Shown here piece after piece: positions 1-4,914 of a stretch of DNA of 5,779 nucleotides (its first letter is position 1; every line of letters starts with the position of its first letter). The notes below the pieces were generated by a model, which was given only the letters and a program-made list of their open reading frames with translations, was not told where the DNA came from and did no database searches. This stretch comes from Atopobium sp. UBA6362 (GTDB taxonomy: Bacteria > Actinomycetota > Coriobacteriia > Coriobacteriales > Atopobiaceae), in assembly GCA_002440065.1 (NCBI GenBank), contig DJRK01000005.1, positions 4,486-10,264 on the forward strand, written 5' to 3'. The position numbers and the translations under genes are program-made.

Positions 1-225
1 TCCATCGATACCCGTACCGAGGCGCTGATCCAGCGTGGCATGGACGCGCTCATGCGCGGCCGCACGGTCTTCGTGATCGCGCACCGGCTCTCGACCGTGC
101 GCAACGCCGACGCGATTATGGTGCTCGAGCACGGCCGCATCGTCGAGCGCGGCACCCATGAGGAGCTCCTTGCCCAGCGCGGCGAGTATTGGCAGCTCTA
201 TACCGGCGCTAAGGAGCTCGATTAG
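1..225 (+). CDS. ABC transporter ATP-binding protein, C-terminal end (5' truncated by window)
   Basis: Frame 1 is open from the first base to the TAG at 223-225, giving the last 74 residues of an ABC ATPase domain. Two signatures are visible. SIDTRTE at residues 1-7 is the D-loop that follows Walker B, and VIAHRLST with H28 is the switch (H-loop) histidine. Next comes the usual exporter tail: ADAIMVLEHGRIVERGTHEELL, then EYWQLY and a short end. This tail is typical of MsbA/LmrA-like proteins in which a six-helix membrane domain is fused to the ATPase and which work as homo- or heterodimers, but the membrane domain lies outside the window, so the fusion is inferred. Walker A, the Q-loop and the ABC signature are also outside. 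The substrate cannot be told from this part. The next gene on this strand begins almost 500 bases later behind its own promoter, so this is probably the last gene of its transcription unit. Confidence 0.9.
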   Translation, partial: SIDTRTEALIQRGMDALMRGRTVFVIAHRLSTVRNADAIMVLEHGRIVERGTHEELLAQRGEYWQLYTGAKELD

Positions 226-268
226 GCCGATTCCGGAGGCATTCCGTGCCCTGAGGGGTCTGTGGCCG

Positions 269-354
269 AAAACCGACCATGCCCACCCGTTGTTCCTGGA
301 AACGTTTCCCCAGTTGGGGCTTTCCAAAGAATACGGGTGGGCATGGTCGGTTTT
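269..354. repeat. Perfect 22-bp inverted repeat forming a long hairpin; terminator or foldback element
   Basis: Bases 269-290 (AAAACCGACCATGCCCACCC plus GT) are exactly the reverse complement of 333-354. The 42-nt interior can pair further: TGGAAA at 297-302 with TTTCCA at 321-326, and CCCCA at 308-312 with TGGGG at 315-319. The right arm runs directly into five T (351-355) and the left arm begins with four A, so both strands show a stem followed by a T-run. It lies 43 bases after the ABC transporter stop and could end that transcript, perhaps in both directions. The arm length and large loop are more than an ordinary terminator needs, so a dispersed foldback (MITE- or REP-like) element is the alternative. 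No transposase is present. Confidence 0.7.
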
Positions 355-372
355 TGCTCATTCCGGCTGGCG

Positions 373-499
373 GGGCGATTCGAGCGGCTAATGGGTGCGA
401 CCGGGCGACCGGGAGGGCGATTCGAGCGGCCAAGGGGCGCGACCGGTCGCGATTCGGCGGCTGATAGCGCGGCCGGGCGGCCGGGGCGATTCGGGCAGC
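373..499. repeat. Cluster of four degenerate direct repeats with GCGATTCG core
   Basis: GCGATTCG occurs at 375, 417, 449 and 486, with spacings of 42, 32 and 37 bases. The first two copies are the best conserved: GGGCGATTCGAGCGGC is identical at 373-388 and 415-430, and the following 16 bases (389-404 and 431-446) match at 13 of 16 positions, ending in GCGACCGG. The last two copies are diverged (GCGATTCGGCGGC; GCGATTCGGGCAGC). The array ends about 30 bases before the riboswitch promoter. Function is unknown. It could be replication slippage, binding sites for a protein, or decayed repeat-element debris. Confidence 0.6.
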
Positions 500-530
500 A
501 TCTGACCCCGTCCCAAGGCAAAGTTCCGGA

Positions 531-560
531 TTGACCTCCCTCCTGCAAGACCTCTATGAT
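531..560 (+). promoter_or_regulatory. Sigma-A-like promoter of the fluoride riboswitch/antiporter unit
   Basis: TTGACC at 531-536 matches the -35 consensus at five of six positions. TATGAT at 555-560 matches the -10 consensus at five of six, with an 18-bp spacer. The predicted start of transcription, about seven bases after the -10 box (566-568), falls exactly at the first bases of the riboswitch aptamer. Such tight packing is usual for short transcriptional riboswitches and supports both calls. Confidence 0.75.
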
Positions 561-566
561 GGTTCG

Positions 567-644
567 CGCGGGATGAGGTTCCCCGTTGGGCGGCGGCCGC
601 GCGCCGCGGGCCCAGAACCGCTCTTATGAGCTGATGGCTTCTGT
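567..644 (+). promoter_or_regulatory. Fluoride riboswitch (crcB motif) aptamer
   Basis: The sequence carries the three conserved blocks of the crcB-motif aptamer, as recalled from the Thermotoga petrophila structure: GGGATGAGGTTCCCC (570-584), AACCGCTC (616-623) and CTGATGGCTTCTG (631-643). The expected folds are present. P2 is GCTC (620-623) / GAGC (628-631) around a TTAT loop. P1 is GAGGTT (575-580) with GGCTTC (636-641) using G-U wobbles. The pseudoknot pairs CGGG (569-572) with CCCG (582-585). An extra GC-rich stem (587-614) is inserted between the pseudoknot strand and P2. In this class a fluoride ion is held through Mg2+ ions, and binding stabilises the fold. The 5' arm of the downstream terminator overlaps the P1 3' strand, so this should be an ON switch. 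The next gene encodes a fluoride exporter, the classic partner. Confidence 0.93.
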
Positions 645-686
645 CCTCTGCGCGTCTTCCGGCGCGCCCTGGGCAGGAGCTTTTTT
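637..686 (+). terminator. Intrinsic terminator, expression platform of the fluoride riboswitch
   Basis: GCTTCTGTCC (637-646) pairs with GGGCAGGAGC (671-680) over ten base pairs including two G-U wobbles, and the 3' arm is followed at once by six T (681-686). An inner stem GCGCG (650-654) / CGCGC (663-667) extends the hairpin. The 5' arm shares bases 637-643 with the aptamer's P1 and flanking conserved strand, so aptamer and terminator are mutually exclusive. Without fluoride the terminator should form; with fluoride transcription should continue into the antiporter. Confidence 0.88.
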
Positions 687-715
687 GTTGCACCGACGCA
701 TAGGGAGGATGTCCG

Positions 716-1930
716 ATGAGGGAGCGAATCGATCGGGTGGCGAGGTCTTACGGAGAGGTCGCCGCGTTCGGCGCGGCGGCGGTGCCCGTCGGCCTCGTGG
801 TGGGCGCCGTCTGCGCGGTCTTTGGGCGGGTGCTGCTCGCGGTCTCGGGCATCCGGGCATCGTGGCCTTGGTTTACCGTGCCGTTCCTGGCGCTCGCGGG
901 CCTTGCGAGCGTGTGGGCCTACCGTCGCTGGGGCCGCGGCGCCGAGAAGGGCATGGGCCTCGTCTTCGCCGCCGCGCACGGCGACGCGGAGAGCGTGCCG
1001 CTGCGCCTCGTGCCCCTCGTGATGATAAGCACGTGGCTCACGCACCTGATGGGCGGCTCGGCCGGCAGGGAAGGGGTCGCGGTCCAGATCGGCGCCGCGC
1101 TCGCGCATTGGCTCGGCAGGCGCCTGCCCCTGCGCGACGCCGCGCCCGTCTTCGCGACGGTCGGCATGGCTGCGGGCTTTGCGGGGCTCTTCCGCACCCC
1201 GCTCGCCGCGACGGTCTTCGCGGTCGAGGTGCTCGCCGCCGGACGCCTGCGCTACCGGGCGCTTTGTCCTGCGCTTGTTGCAAGCCTTGTTGCAAGCGAG
1301 ACATCCGGCGCGCTCGGGCTCGCGAAGTTCGCGGTCGCCGTCGACCCGCTTCCCGCGCTCGGGGCGGCCGACGTCTTGAGGCTCCTAGCCCTGGGCATCT
1401 GCTTCGGCGTCGTGGGCGGCGGCTTCGCCTGGTGCCTCGCCCGCGCAAAGGAGCTCGCCGCCCGCGTGCTCCCGAACCCGCTCGCACGCGTGGCCGCCCT
1501 GGGCGCGGCGCTCTCGGTCGCGCTCCTGCTGCTGTGGGGCGGCCGTTACTGCGGCCTGGGCACGAACCTCATCGAGGCCGGCACGTCCGGCGGGCAGGTG
1601 CTCCCGTGGGACTGGGCGCTCAAATTCGCGCTCACGGTTGCCACGCTCGCGGCGGGCTACCAGGGCGGCGAGGTGACGCCGCTCTTCTCGATCGGCGCGA
1701 GCCTGGGCGCCGTCCTCGCGGCCCCGCTCGGGTTCGCGCCCGCCCTCGCCGCGGCCCTGGGCTATGCGGCCGTTTTCGGCGGCGCGACGAACACGTTCCT
1801 AGCTCCCGTGCTCATCGGCGGCGAGGTCTTTGGCTGGGGCAACGTGCCCGCGTTCTTCCTCGCGTGCGCCGCCGCCTACCTCTTCAACATGAACAAGACC
1901 ATCTACTCCGGCCAGCTTCGCGCCGAGTAG
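716..1930 (+). CDS. eriCF: CLC-F type fluoride/proton antiporter
   Basis: This is a 404-residue, highly hydrophobic membrane protein of the CLC chloride channel/antiporter superfamily, in the fluoride-specific CLC-F branch. It should expel cytoplasmic fluoride in exchange for protons. GGSAGREGVAVQIG (113-126) carries the gating glutamate E119. KGMGLV places M80 where chloride-type CLCs have the selectivity serine; a methionine here marks CLC-F proteins. GMAAGFAGLFRTPLAATVFAVEV (150-172) is a conserved helix pair. GYQGGEVTPLF (314-324) contains E319 and T321, and Y397 lies in TIYSG. As I recall, the studied CLC-F from Enterococcus uses E118, M79, E318, T320 and Y396, one position earlier each. 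One oddity is that GGATNTFLAP (355-364) has Phe where NTP is usual. AGGGAGG (702-708) lies seven bases before this ATG; the ATG at 709 touches it and is out of frame. The upstream fluoride riboswitch independently supports fluoride over chloride. Confidence 0.93.
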   Translation: MRERIDRVARSYGEVAAFGAAAVPVGLVVGAVCAVFGRVLLAVSGIRASWPWFTVPFLALAGLASVWAYRRWGRGAEKGMGLVFAAAHGDAESVPLRLVPLVMISTWLTHLMGGSAGREGVAVQIGAALAHWLGRRLPLRDAAPVFATVGMAAGFAGLFRTPLAATVFAVEVLAAGRLRYRALCPALVASLVASETSGALGLAKFAVAVDPLPALGAADVLRLLALGICFGVVGGGFAWCLARAKELAARVLPNPLARVAALGAALSVALLLLWGGRYCGLGTNLIEAGTSGGQVLPWDWALKFALTVATLAAGYQGGEVTPLFSIGASLGAVLAAPLGFAPALAAALGYAAVFGGATNTFLAPVLIGGEVFGWGNVPAFFLACAAAYLFNMNKTIYSGQLRAE

Positions 1931-1954
1931 GGGAGCCGCCCGACGTCCCCCAAC

Positions 1955-1983
1955 ACGCGTTACCCACGCATGCGCGCTACAAT
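1955..1983 (+). promoter_or_regulatory. Probable promoter of the hydroxyacid dehydrogenase gene
   Basis: TACAAT at 1978-1983 is a good -10 box, matching the consensus at five of six positions. The base context TACAATCG is the same as in the flippase promoter of this window. There is no good -35 box at 17 bp (ACGCGT at 1955-1960 is poor), so the promoter may be weak or activator-dependent. Predicted transcription starts near 1990, leaving an mRNA leader of about 50 bases. The gene could also receive read-through from the fluoride-controlled unit, because I see no terminator with a T-run between 1931 and 2040. Confidence 0.5.
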
Positions 1984-1988
1984 CGCCC

Positions 1989-2012
1989 CGCTGCGCCAAT
2001 CCCGGCGCGGCG
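1989..2012 (+). promoter_or_regulatory. 5'-leader hairpin of the dehydrogenase mRNA
   Basis: CGCTGCGCC (1989-1997) pairs with GGCGCGGCG (2004-2012) over nine base pairs with one G-U wobble and a six-base loop. No T-run follows, so it is not a simple terminator. It would sit at the very 5' end of a transcript starting near 1990 and leaves the Shine-Dalgarno AGAAGGAG (2025-2032) free. A stabilising 5' stem is the simplest reading. Confidence 0.45.
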
Positions 2013-2040
2013 CGAACCGACCACAGAAGGAGCGAATCTC

Positions 2041-3021
2041 ATGGGACTCATCAGGAAGATCGGCGTCATCGGCCAGGGCCACGTAGGAGCCCACGTCGCG
2101 AACAGCCTGCTCATGCAGGGCGTCGCCGACGAGCTCTACCTCTGCGACATAAACGAGCGCAAGCTCAAGAGCGAGTGCCAGGACTTCACCGACTCGATGA
2201 GCTTCTACCCGCATAACTGCAAGGTCGTGAACTGCGGCGGCGAGTACGAGCGACTAGCCTGCTGCGACGTGGTCGTGAACGCCGCGGGCGACGTCGCGAA
2301 GGCCGCCGGCGACCGCGACGGCGAGCTCTACGTGACCGCCGAGATCACGCGCACCTGGCCCCGCCGCCTCGTGGACGCCGGCTTCGGCGGCGTGATCGTG
2401 ACCATCTCGAACCCCTGCGACGTGGTCGCGACCGAGATCTGGCACCTCACCAGCTACGACCCGCGCCGCATCATCGGCTCCGGCACGGCCCTCGACTCCG
2501 CCCGCCTGAAGAACGCCATCGCCCGTCGCGTGAACCTCGACCAGCGCTCCATCTGCGCCTACATGCTGGGCGAGCACGGCGCCTCCCAGTTCGCCGCCTG
2601 GTCCGCGGTGAACTTCGGCGGCAAGCCCCTGGCCGAGCTCGCGGCCGCGCAGCCCGACCGCTTTGGCTTCGACCTCGATGAATGCGAGAAGGACGCCCGC
2701 TTCGGCGGATACGTGACCTACGACGGCAAGGGCTGCACCGAGTACGCGATCGCGAACGCCGCCGTGCGCCTGGTGCGCGCCGTCGTCTCGAACGAGCACC
2801 TCATCACCGCCTGCTCCACCCTGCTCACGGGCGAGTACGGCGAGTCGGGCCACTTCACGAGCCTGCCGTGCGTCGTGGGCGCCTCCGGCGTGGAGGAGGT
2901 CGTCGAGCTCGAGCTCTCCGATGCCGAGAAGGACGAGCTGCACGCCTCCTGCGAGCACATCAAGGGCAACATCTCCCGCCTGACCTGGTGGGACGACGAG
3001 CGCCACCCGAGCCTGCGCTAG
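2041..3021 (+). CDS. L-lactate/L-2-hydroxyisocaproate dehydrogenase family protein
   Basis: This 326-residue enzyme belongs to the LDH/MDH superfamily and should reduce a 2-oxo acid to the L-2-hydroxy acid with NADH in the cytoplasm, regenerating NAD+ in fermentation. The Rossmann motif GQGHVG (11-16) is followed by D36 in LYLCD, which favours NAD over NADP. Catalytic signatures are TISNPCD (121-127), LDSARLK (151-157) with D152 and R155, and GEHGASQF (177-184) with H179. The mobile loop GDVAKAAGDRDGE (83-95) carries the likely substrate-polarising R92. The overall pattern (IGVIGQGHVGAHVA, VTISNPCDVV, GEHGASQFAAWS, GKGCTEYAIA) is closer to Lactobacillus L-2-hydroxyisocaproate dehydrogenase than to ordinary lactate dehydrogenase, as recalled from memory, so branched 2-oxo acids are plausible substrates. 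It is rich in cysteine (about 13). AGAAGGAG ends eight bases before ATG, confirming the start. Confidence 0.88.
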   Translation: MGLIRKIGVIGQGHVGAHVANSLLMQGVADELYLCDINERKLKSECQDFTDSMSFYPHNCKVVNCGGEYERLACCDVVVNAAGDVAKAAGDRDGELYVTAEITRTWPRRLVDAGFGGVIVTISNPCDVVATEIWHLTSYDPRRIIGSGTALDSARLKNAIARRVNLDQRSICAYMLGEHGASQFAAWSAVNFGGKPLAELAAAQPDRFGFDLDECEKDARFGGYVTYDGKGCTEYAIANAAVRLVRAVVSNEHLITACSTLLTGEYGESGHFTSLPCVVGASGVEEVVELELSDAEKDELHASCEHIKGNISRLTWWDDERHPSLR

Positions 3022-3044
3022 AACCCGGGCCCTCGTTTGAAATC

Positions 3045-3089
3045 GGCGTCCCGCGCAGGGCCGGCTCGTCCGGCCATGCGCGGGGCGCT
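3045..3089. terminator. Strong hairpin between convergent genes, likely bidirectional terminator
   Basis: GGCGTCCCGCGCA (3045-3057) pairs with TGCGCGGGGCGCT (3077-3089) over 13 base pairs with three wobbles. After one G-A mismatch, GGCCGG (3059-3064) pairs with CCGGCC (3070-3075) around a five-base loop. It lies between the stop of the dehydrogenase and the stop of the oppositely oriented flippase, where both transcripts need an end. T-runs on either side are poor (TTAATCGTT on the plus strand, ATTTC on the minus), so termination may be imperfect or Rho-aided. A tandem 9-bp repeat TCGGCTTTC lies next to it at 3097-3114. Confidence 0.6.
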
Positions 3090-3127
3090 TAATCGTTCGG
3101 CTTTCTCGGCTTTCTTTCCCGTCGCCT

Positions 3128-4651
3128 TTATTCGTCCGCGAGGCGCTTGCGGATCGAGAGGTACTCGGTCACGAGCAGCAGCAAAAGGATCGCCATGACC
3201 ACGAGCGACCCCACGACGGCGCCCGAGAGCCCGGCGAAGTTCACGAGCAGCATCGAGACGGGCACGGCGAACACGAACGCGATCGCGTACAGCCTCGTGA
3301 CCTGCCGCTGCGCGCGCAGCACCGTGACGATCTGGTAGAGGAAGTCGATGCAGGCGCACACGCCGCCCGTACCCACCATCACGTACACGAGCGGGCGGAA
3401 CTGCTCGAAGTCCAGGCCGTACATGAGGCCCAGGAGCGGGATGCCAAGCCAACCCATGAAGAGCGCCATGGCGCCCGTCGTGAGCGCGATCACGCCGATC
3501 ATGGCCAGGACGAGCAGGTCGAACCTGCGCCGCTTGTCCGGGTCGTCCCAGATGCGCGCGAGGCGCACAAGCTGCGGCTTATAGATAAAGGCGGAAATCA
3601 TCAGGATCGTGTGGGCCGGGAAGTACATCGCGTTGTAGTAGAGCTGGTTGTCGTAGGAGAGCGCGCCCTCCATGGCGAACTTGGGCACGGAGTCGATCAC
3701 GTTGTACAGGAAGAGCGCGGCAAAGAGGGGCCAGCACTGGACGAAGAGCTCCTTGACGCCCCGGAAGGTCGCGCGGTCGCCGCGGTCGGTCTCGAGCCAC
3801 GCGAGCGGCAGCGACAGCAGGACGAGCGACGCGAGCGCGGCGATCGCCATGCCCCAGCTCGCCCACACGAGGTTGCGCGTGAGCAGGAGCACGACCGAGA
3901 AGACCGCGAACCCCGCGGCGCACCTCAGCCCCTGCGAAAGACCGGCCAGGTAGAGCTTGTCCTTCTGCTGCAGGCGCCCCTCGTAGACGTCGGCCGCCGC
4001 GTCGGCGGCGCGGAAGACGAGCACGCCCATGCAGATGGAGATCATGGGCTCGGCGTAGCCGCGCAGGCGGCAGTAGGCGTAGCCCACGAGCAGCATGGCG
4101 ACGCAAGTAATGATGCGGTGGACCTGGTAGTCCGCGAACGTCTGCATCTCGTCGATGTCGGAGACCTGGTAGGTCCTCGTGCCGAAGTTCGCCAAGAAGA
4201 GCAGCAGCGTGCCGATGGTGAAAGCCATGGAGAAGAGGCCGGCCTCCTCGGCGCCCACGAGCCAGGTGCACACCATGGTGAGCAGGGGGAAGAGCGCGCC
4301 CCACGCCGCCTGGCCGGCGGTGTTCAGCACGTAGTCGCGGGTGGTCTGGTGCGCGAGGTACTCCTCGGTCTGCTCGGAGAGGCCGCCGCCGAAGACCGCG
4401 CCGATCAGGCGGTTCCACCAGTGCTCGGCCGCGCGGGCGAGGGGACCGGGCTCGCGGGGCTTCCTCTCCCTCGGCTTCGCGTCCCCGTCCCTCGAGAAGG
4501 CCTTGGCGAGCTTGGGGTTCGCGAAGATGCGCGGGGGCTTGGGCTCTGGGCCGGAGCCCCGACCCGCGCTGCGCGCGCCGCCGCGGGCGGACGCCCCCTC
4601 GAGGCGGGCCTCGTGCTTCTTCGTGAGTTTGCTGAACGGGTTCGACGGCAT
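3128..4651 (-). CDS. Wzx-like polysaccharide flippase/lipopolysaccharide biosynthesis membrane protein (MOP superfamily)
   Basis: The gene encodes 507 residues. Residues 1 to about 105 are hydrophilic, rich in Arg, Lys, Pro, Gly and Ala, and probably cytoplasmic. From about 110 to 497 there are roughly 12 hydrophobic membrane segments, for example 112-133, 137-156, 240-257, 263-286, 378-400, 455-475 and 478-496. The stretch NFGTRTYQVSDIDEM (155-169) after the second helix resembles polysaccharide-export flippases of Gram-positive bacteria. Such proteins move undecaprenyl-linked glycan units across the membrane for capsule, wall polysaccharide or teichoic acid assembly. I chose the ATG at 4649-4651, encoding MPSNPFSKLTKKHE, because AGAAGG precedes it at normal spacing and a good promoter lies about 50 bases upstream. 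The frame stays open to 4786, but that start would lie upstream of the promoter and palindrome. There are no glycosyltransferase neighbours, so the exact glycan is unknown. The family call is firm, the substrate open. Confidence 0.8.
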   Translation of the reverse strand: MPSNPFSKLTKKHEARLEGASARGGARSAGRGSGPEPKPPRIFANPKLAKAFSRDGDAKPRERKPREPGPLARAAEHWWNRLIGAVFGGGLSEQTEEYLAHQTTRDYVLNTAGQAAWGALFPLLTMVCTWLVGAEEAGLFSMAFTIGTLLLFLANFGTRTYQVSDIDEMQTFADYQVHRIITCVAMLLVGYAYCRLRGYAEPMISICMGVLVFRAADAAADVYEGRLQQKDKLYLAGLSQGLRCAAGFAVFSVVLLLTRNLVWASWGMAIAALASLVLLSLPLAWLETDRGDRATFRGVKELFVQCWPLFAALFLYNVIDSVPKFAMEGALSYDNQLYYNAMYFPAHTILMISAFIYKPQLVRLARIWDDPDKRRRFDLLVLAMIGVIALTTGAMALFMGWLGIPLLGLMYGLDFEQFRPLVYVMVGTGGVCACIDFLYQIVTVLRAQRQVTRLYAIAFVFAVPVSMLLVNFAGLSGAVVGSLVVMAILLLLLVTEYLSIRKRLADE

Positions 4652-4705
4652 GGACGCACCTTCTGGTTCTTCTTGGCTGCTCGATCCTTGGTTTCTTGGC
4701 ATTCG

Positions 4706-4734
4706 ATTGTATCCCCGGGGCCGGACACAAATAA
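4706..4734 (-). promoter_or_regulatory. Promoter of the flippase gene
   Basis: On the minus strand TACAAT (4711-4706) is a good -10 box. TTATTT (4734-4729) is a partial -35 box at the ideal 17-bp spacing. Transcription would start near 4699, giving a leader of about 48 bases before the ATG at 4651. This position supports the shorter protein start over the one at 4786. The palindrome at 4745-4771 is centred about 60 bases upstream of the predicted start, a position where activators often bind. Confidence 0.55.
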
Positions 4735-4744
4735 CGCCTCCCCC

Positions 4745-4771
4745 GCAATTTGGGGTCGGACCCCAAATTGC
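4745..4771. repeat. Perfect 27-bp palindrome in the divergent flippase/ppc region
   Basis: GCAATTTGGGGT (4745-4756) is the exact reverse complement of ACCCCAAATTGC (4760-4771), separated only by CGG. No T-run follows on either strand, so it is not a standard terminator. The GGGGTCxGACCCC core resembles REP-type intergenic palindromes known in many bacteria, but the same shape suits a dimeric regulator's operator. It lies between the flippase and ppc promoter regions, upstream of the flippase -35 box. Genome-wide copy number would decide between these readings. Confidence 0.7.
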
Positions 4772-4878
4772 TTGCCGCCGAAGCACGAATCCCCGCCCGC
4801 GTGAACACTCAGTTTCCTTAACGGCCCAAATCAGACGGCGAGCGGATATTGGACTAAGGTAGTGGTGTCAAACCAGGC

Positions 4879-4896
4879 GCCGCGGGGCTCCGCGGC
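4879..4896 (+). promoter_or_regulatory. GC-rich leader hairpin just upstream of the ppc ribosome binding site
   Basis: GCCGCGG (4879-4885) pairs with CCGCGGC (4890-4896) over seven GC base pairs with a GGCT loop. It is followed by ATTTT (4897-4901) and immediately by the Shine-Dalgarno GGAGGGAG (4902-4909). The stem with a short T-run looks like a weak terminator or attenuator, and its 3' side nearly touches the ribosome binding site. No competing anti-terminator or known aptamer was recognised upstream. I found no convincing -10/-35 pair for ppc between 4800 and 4878. Confidence 0.5.
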
Positions 4897-4914
4897 ATTT
4901 TGGAGGGAGACGCG

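Larger units (their letters stand above)
226..715. other. Non-coding region: repeats, then promoter and riboswitch leader
   Basis: No convincing gene lies between the ABC transporter stop and the antiporter start. Open frames here have no ribosome binding site and encode low-complexity Arg/Pro/Gly-rich peptides expected by chance in GC-rich repeats. The left part (226-530) holds a long inverted repeat and a cluster of degenerate direct repeats. The right part (531-715) is the promoter, fluoride riboswitch, terminator and Shine-Dalgarno of the next gene. ATTCCGG occurs at 230-236 and again at 360-366, on either side of the inverted repeat but not flush with its ends, so it is only a weak hint of a target duplication. 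Confidence 0.75.

Noticed and set aside
269..499. CRISPR array
   Set aside because: The repeats are degenerate and unevenly spaced, the spacers themselves resemble each other, and there are no cas genes.
222..548. Short open frames on both strands across the repeat region (Arg/Pro-rich peptides)
   Set aside because: They merely translate the inverted and direct repeats; there is no ribosome binding site and no domain.
709..711. ATG overlapping the Shine-Dalgarno as the antiporter start
   Set aside because: It is out of frame with the antiporter and too close to the ribosome binding site; the ATG at 716 has a seven-base spacing.
1274..1296. Tandem CTTGTTGCAAG repeat
   Set aside because: It lies inside the antiporter gene and encodes an in-frame LVAS/LVAS repeat of a membrane helix; no sign of an independent element.
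586..3021. An 811-codon open frame running through the riboswitch, the antiporter region and the dehydrogenase
   Set aside because: It is a GC-rich artefact. Its first two-thirds is an Arg/Gly-rich shadow of the antiporter in another frame; only the part from 2041 is real, with its own Shine-Dalgarno and ATG.
3611..4804. Plus-strand open frame of 397 codons opposite the flippase
   Set aside because: Low-complexity Glu/Arg/Gly/Val-rich translation without a recognisable domain or ribosome binding site; it mirrors the minus-strand gene.
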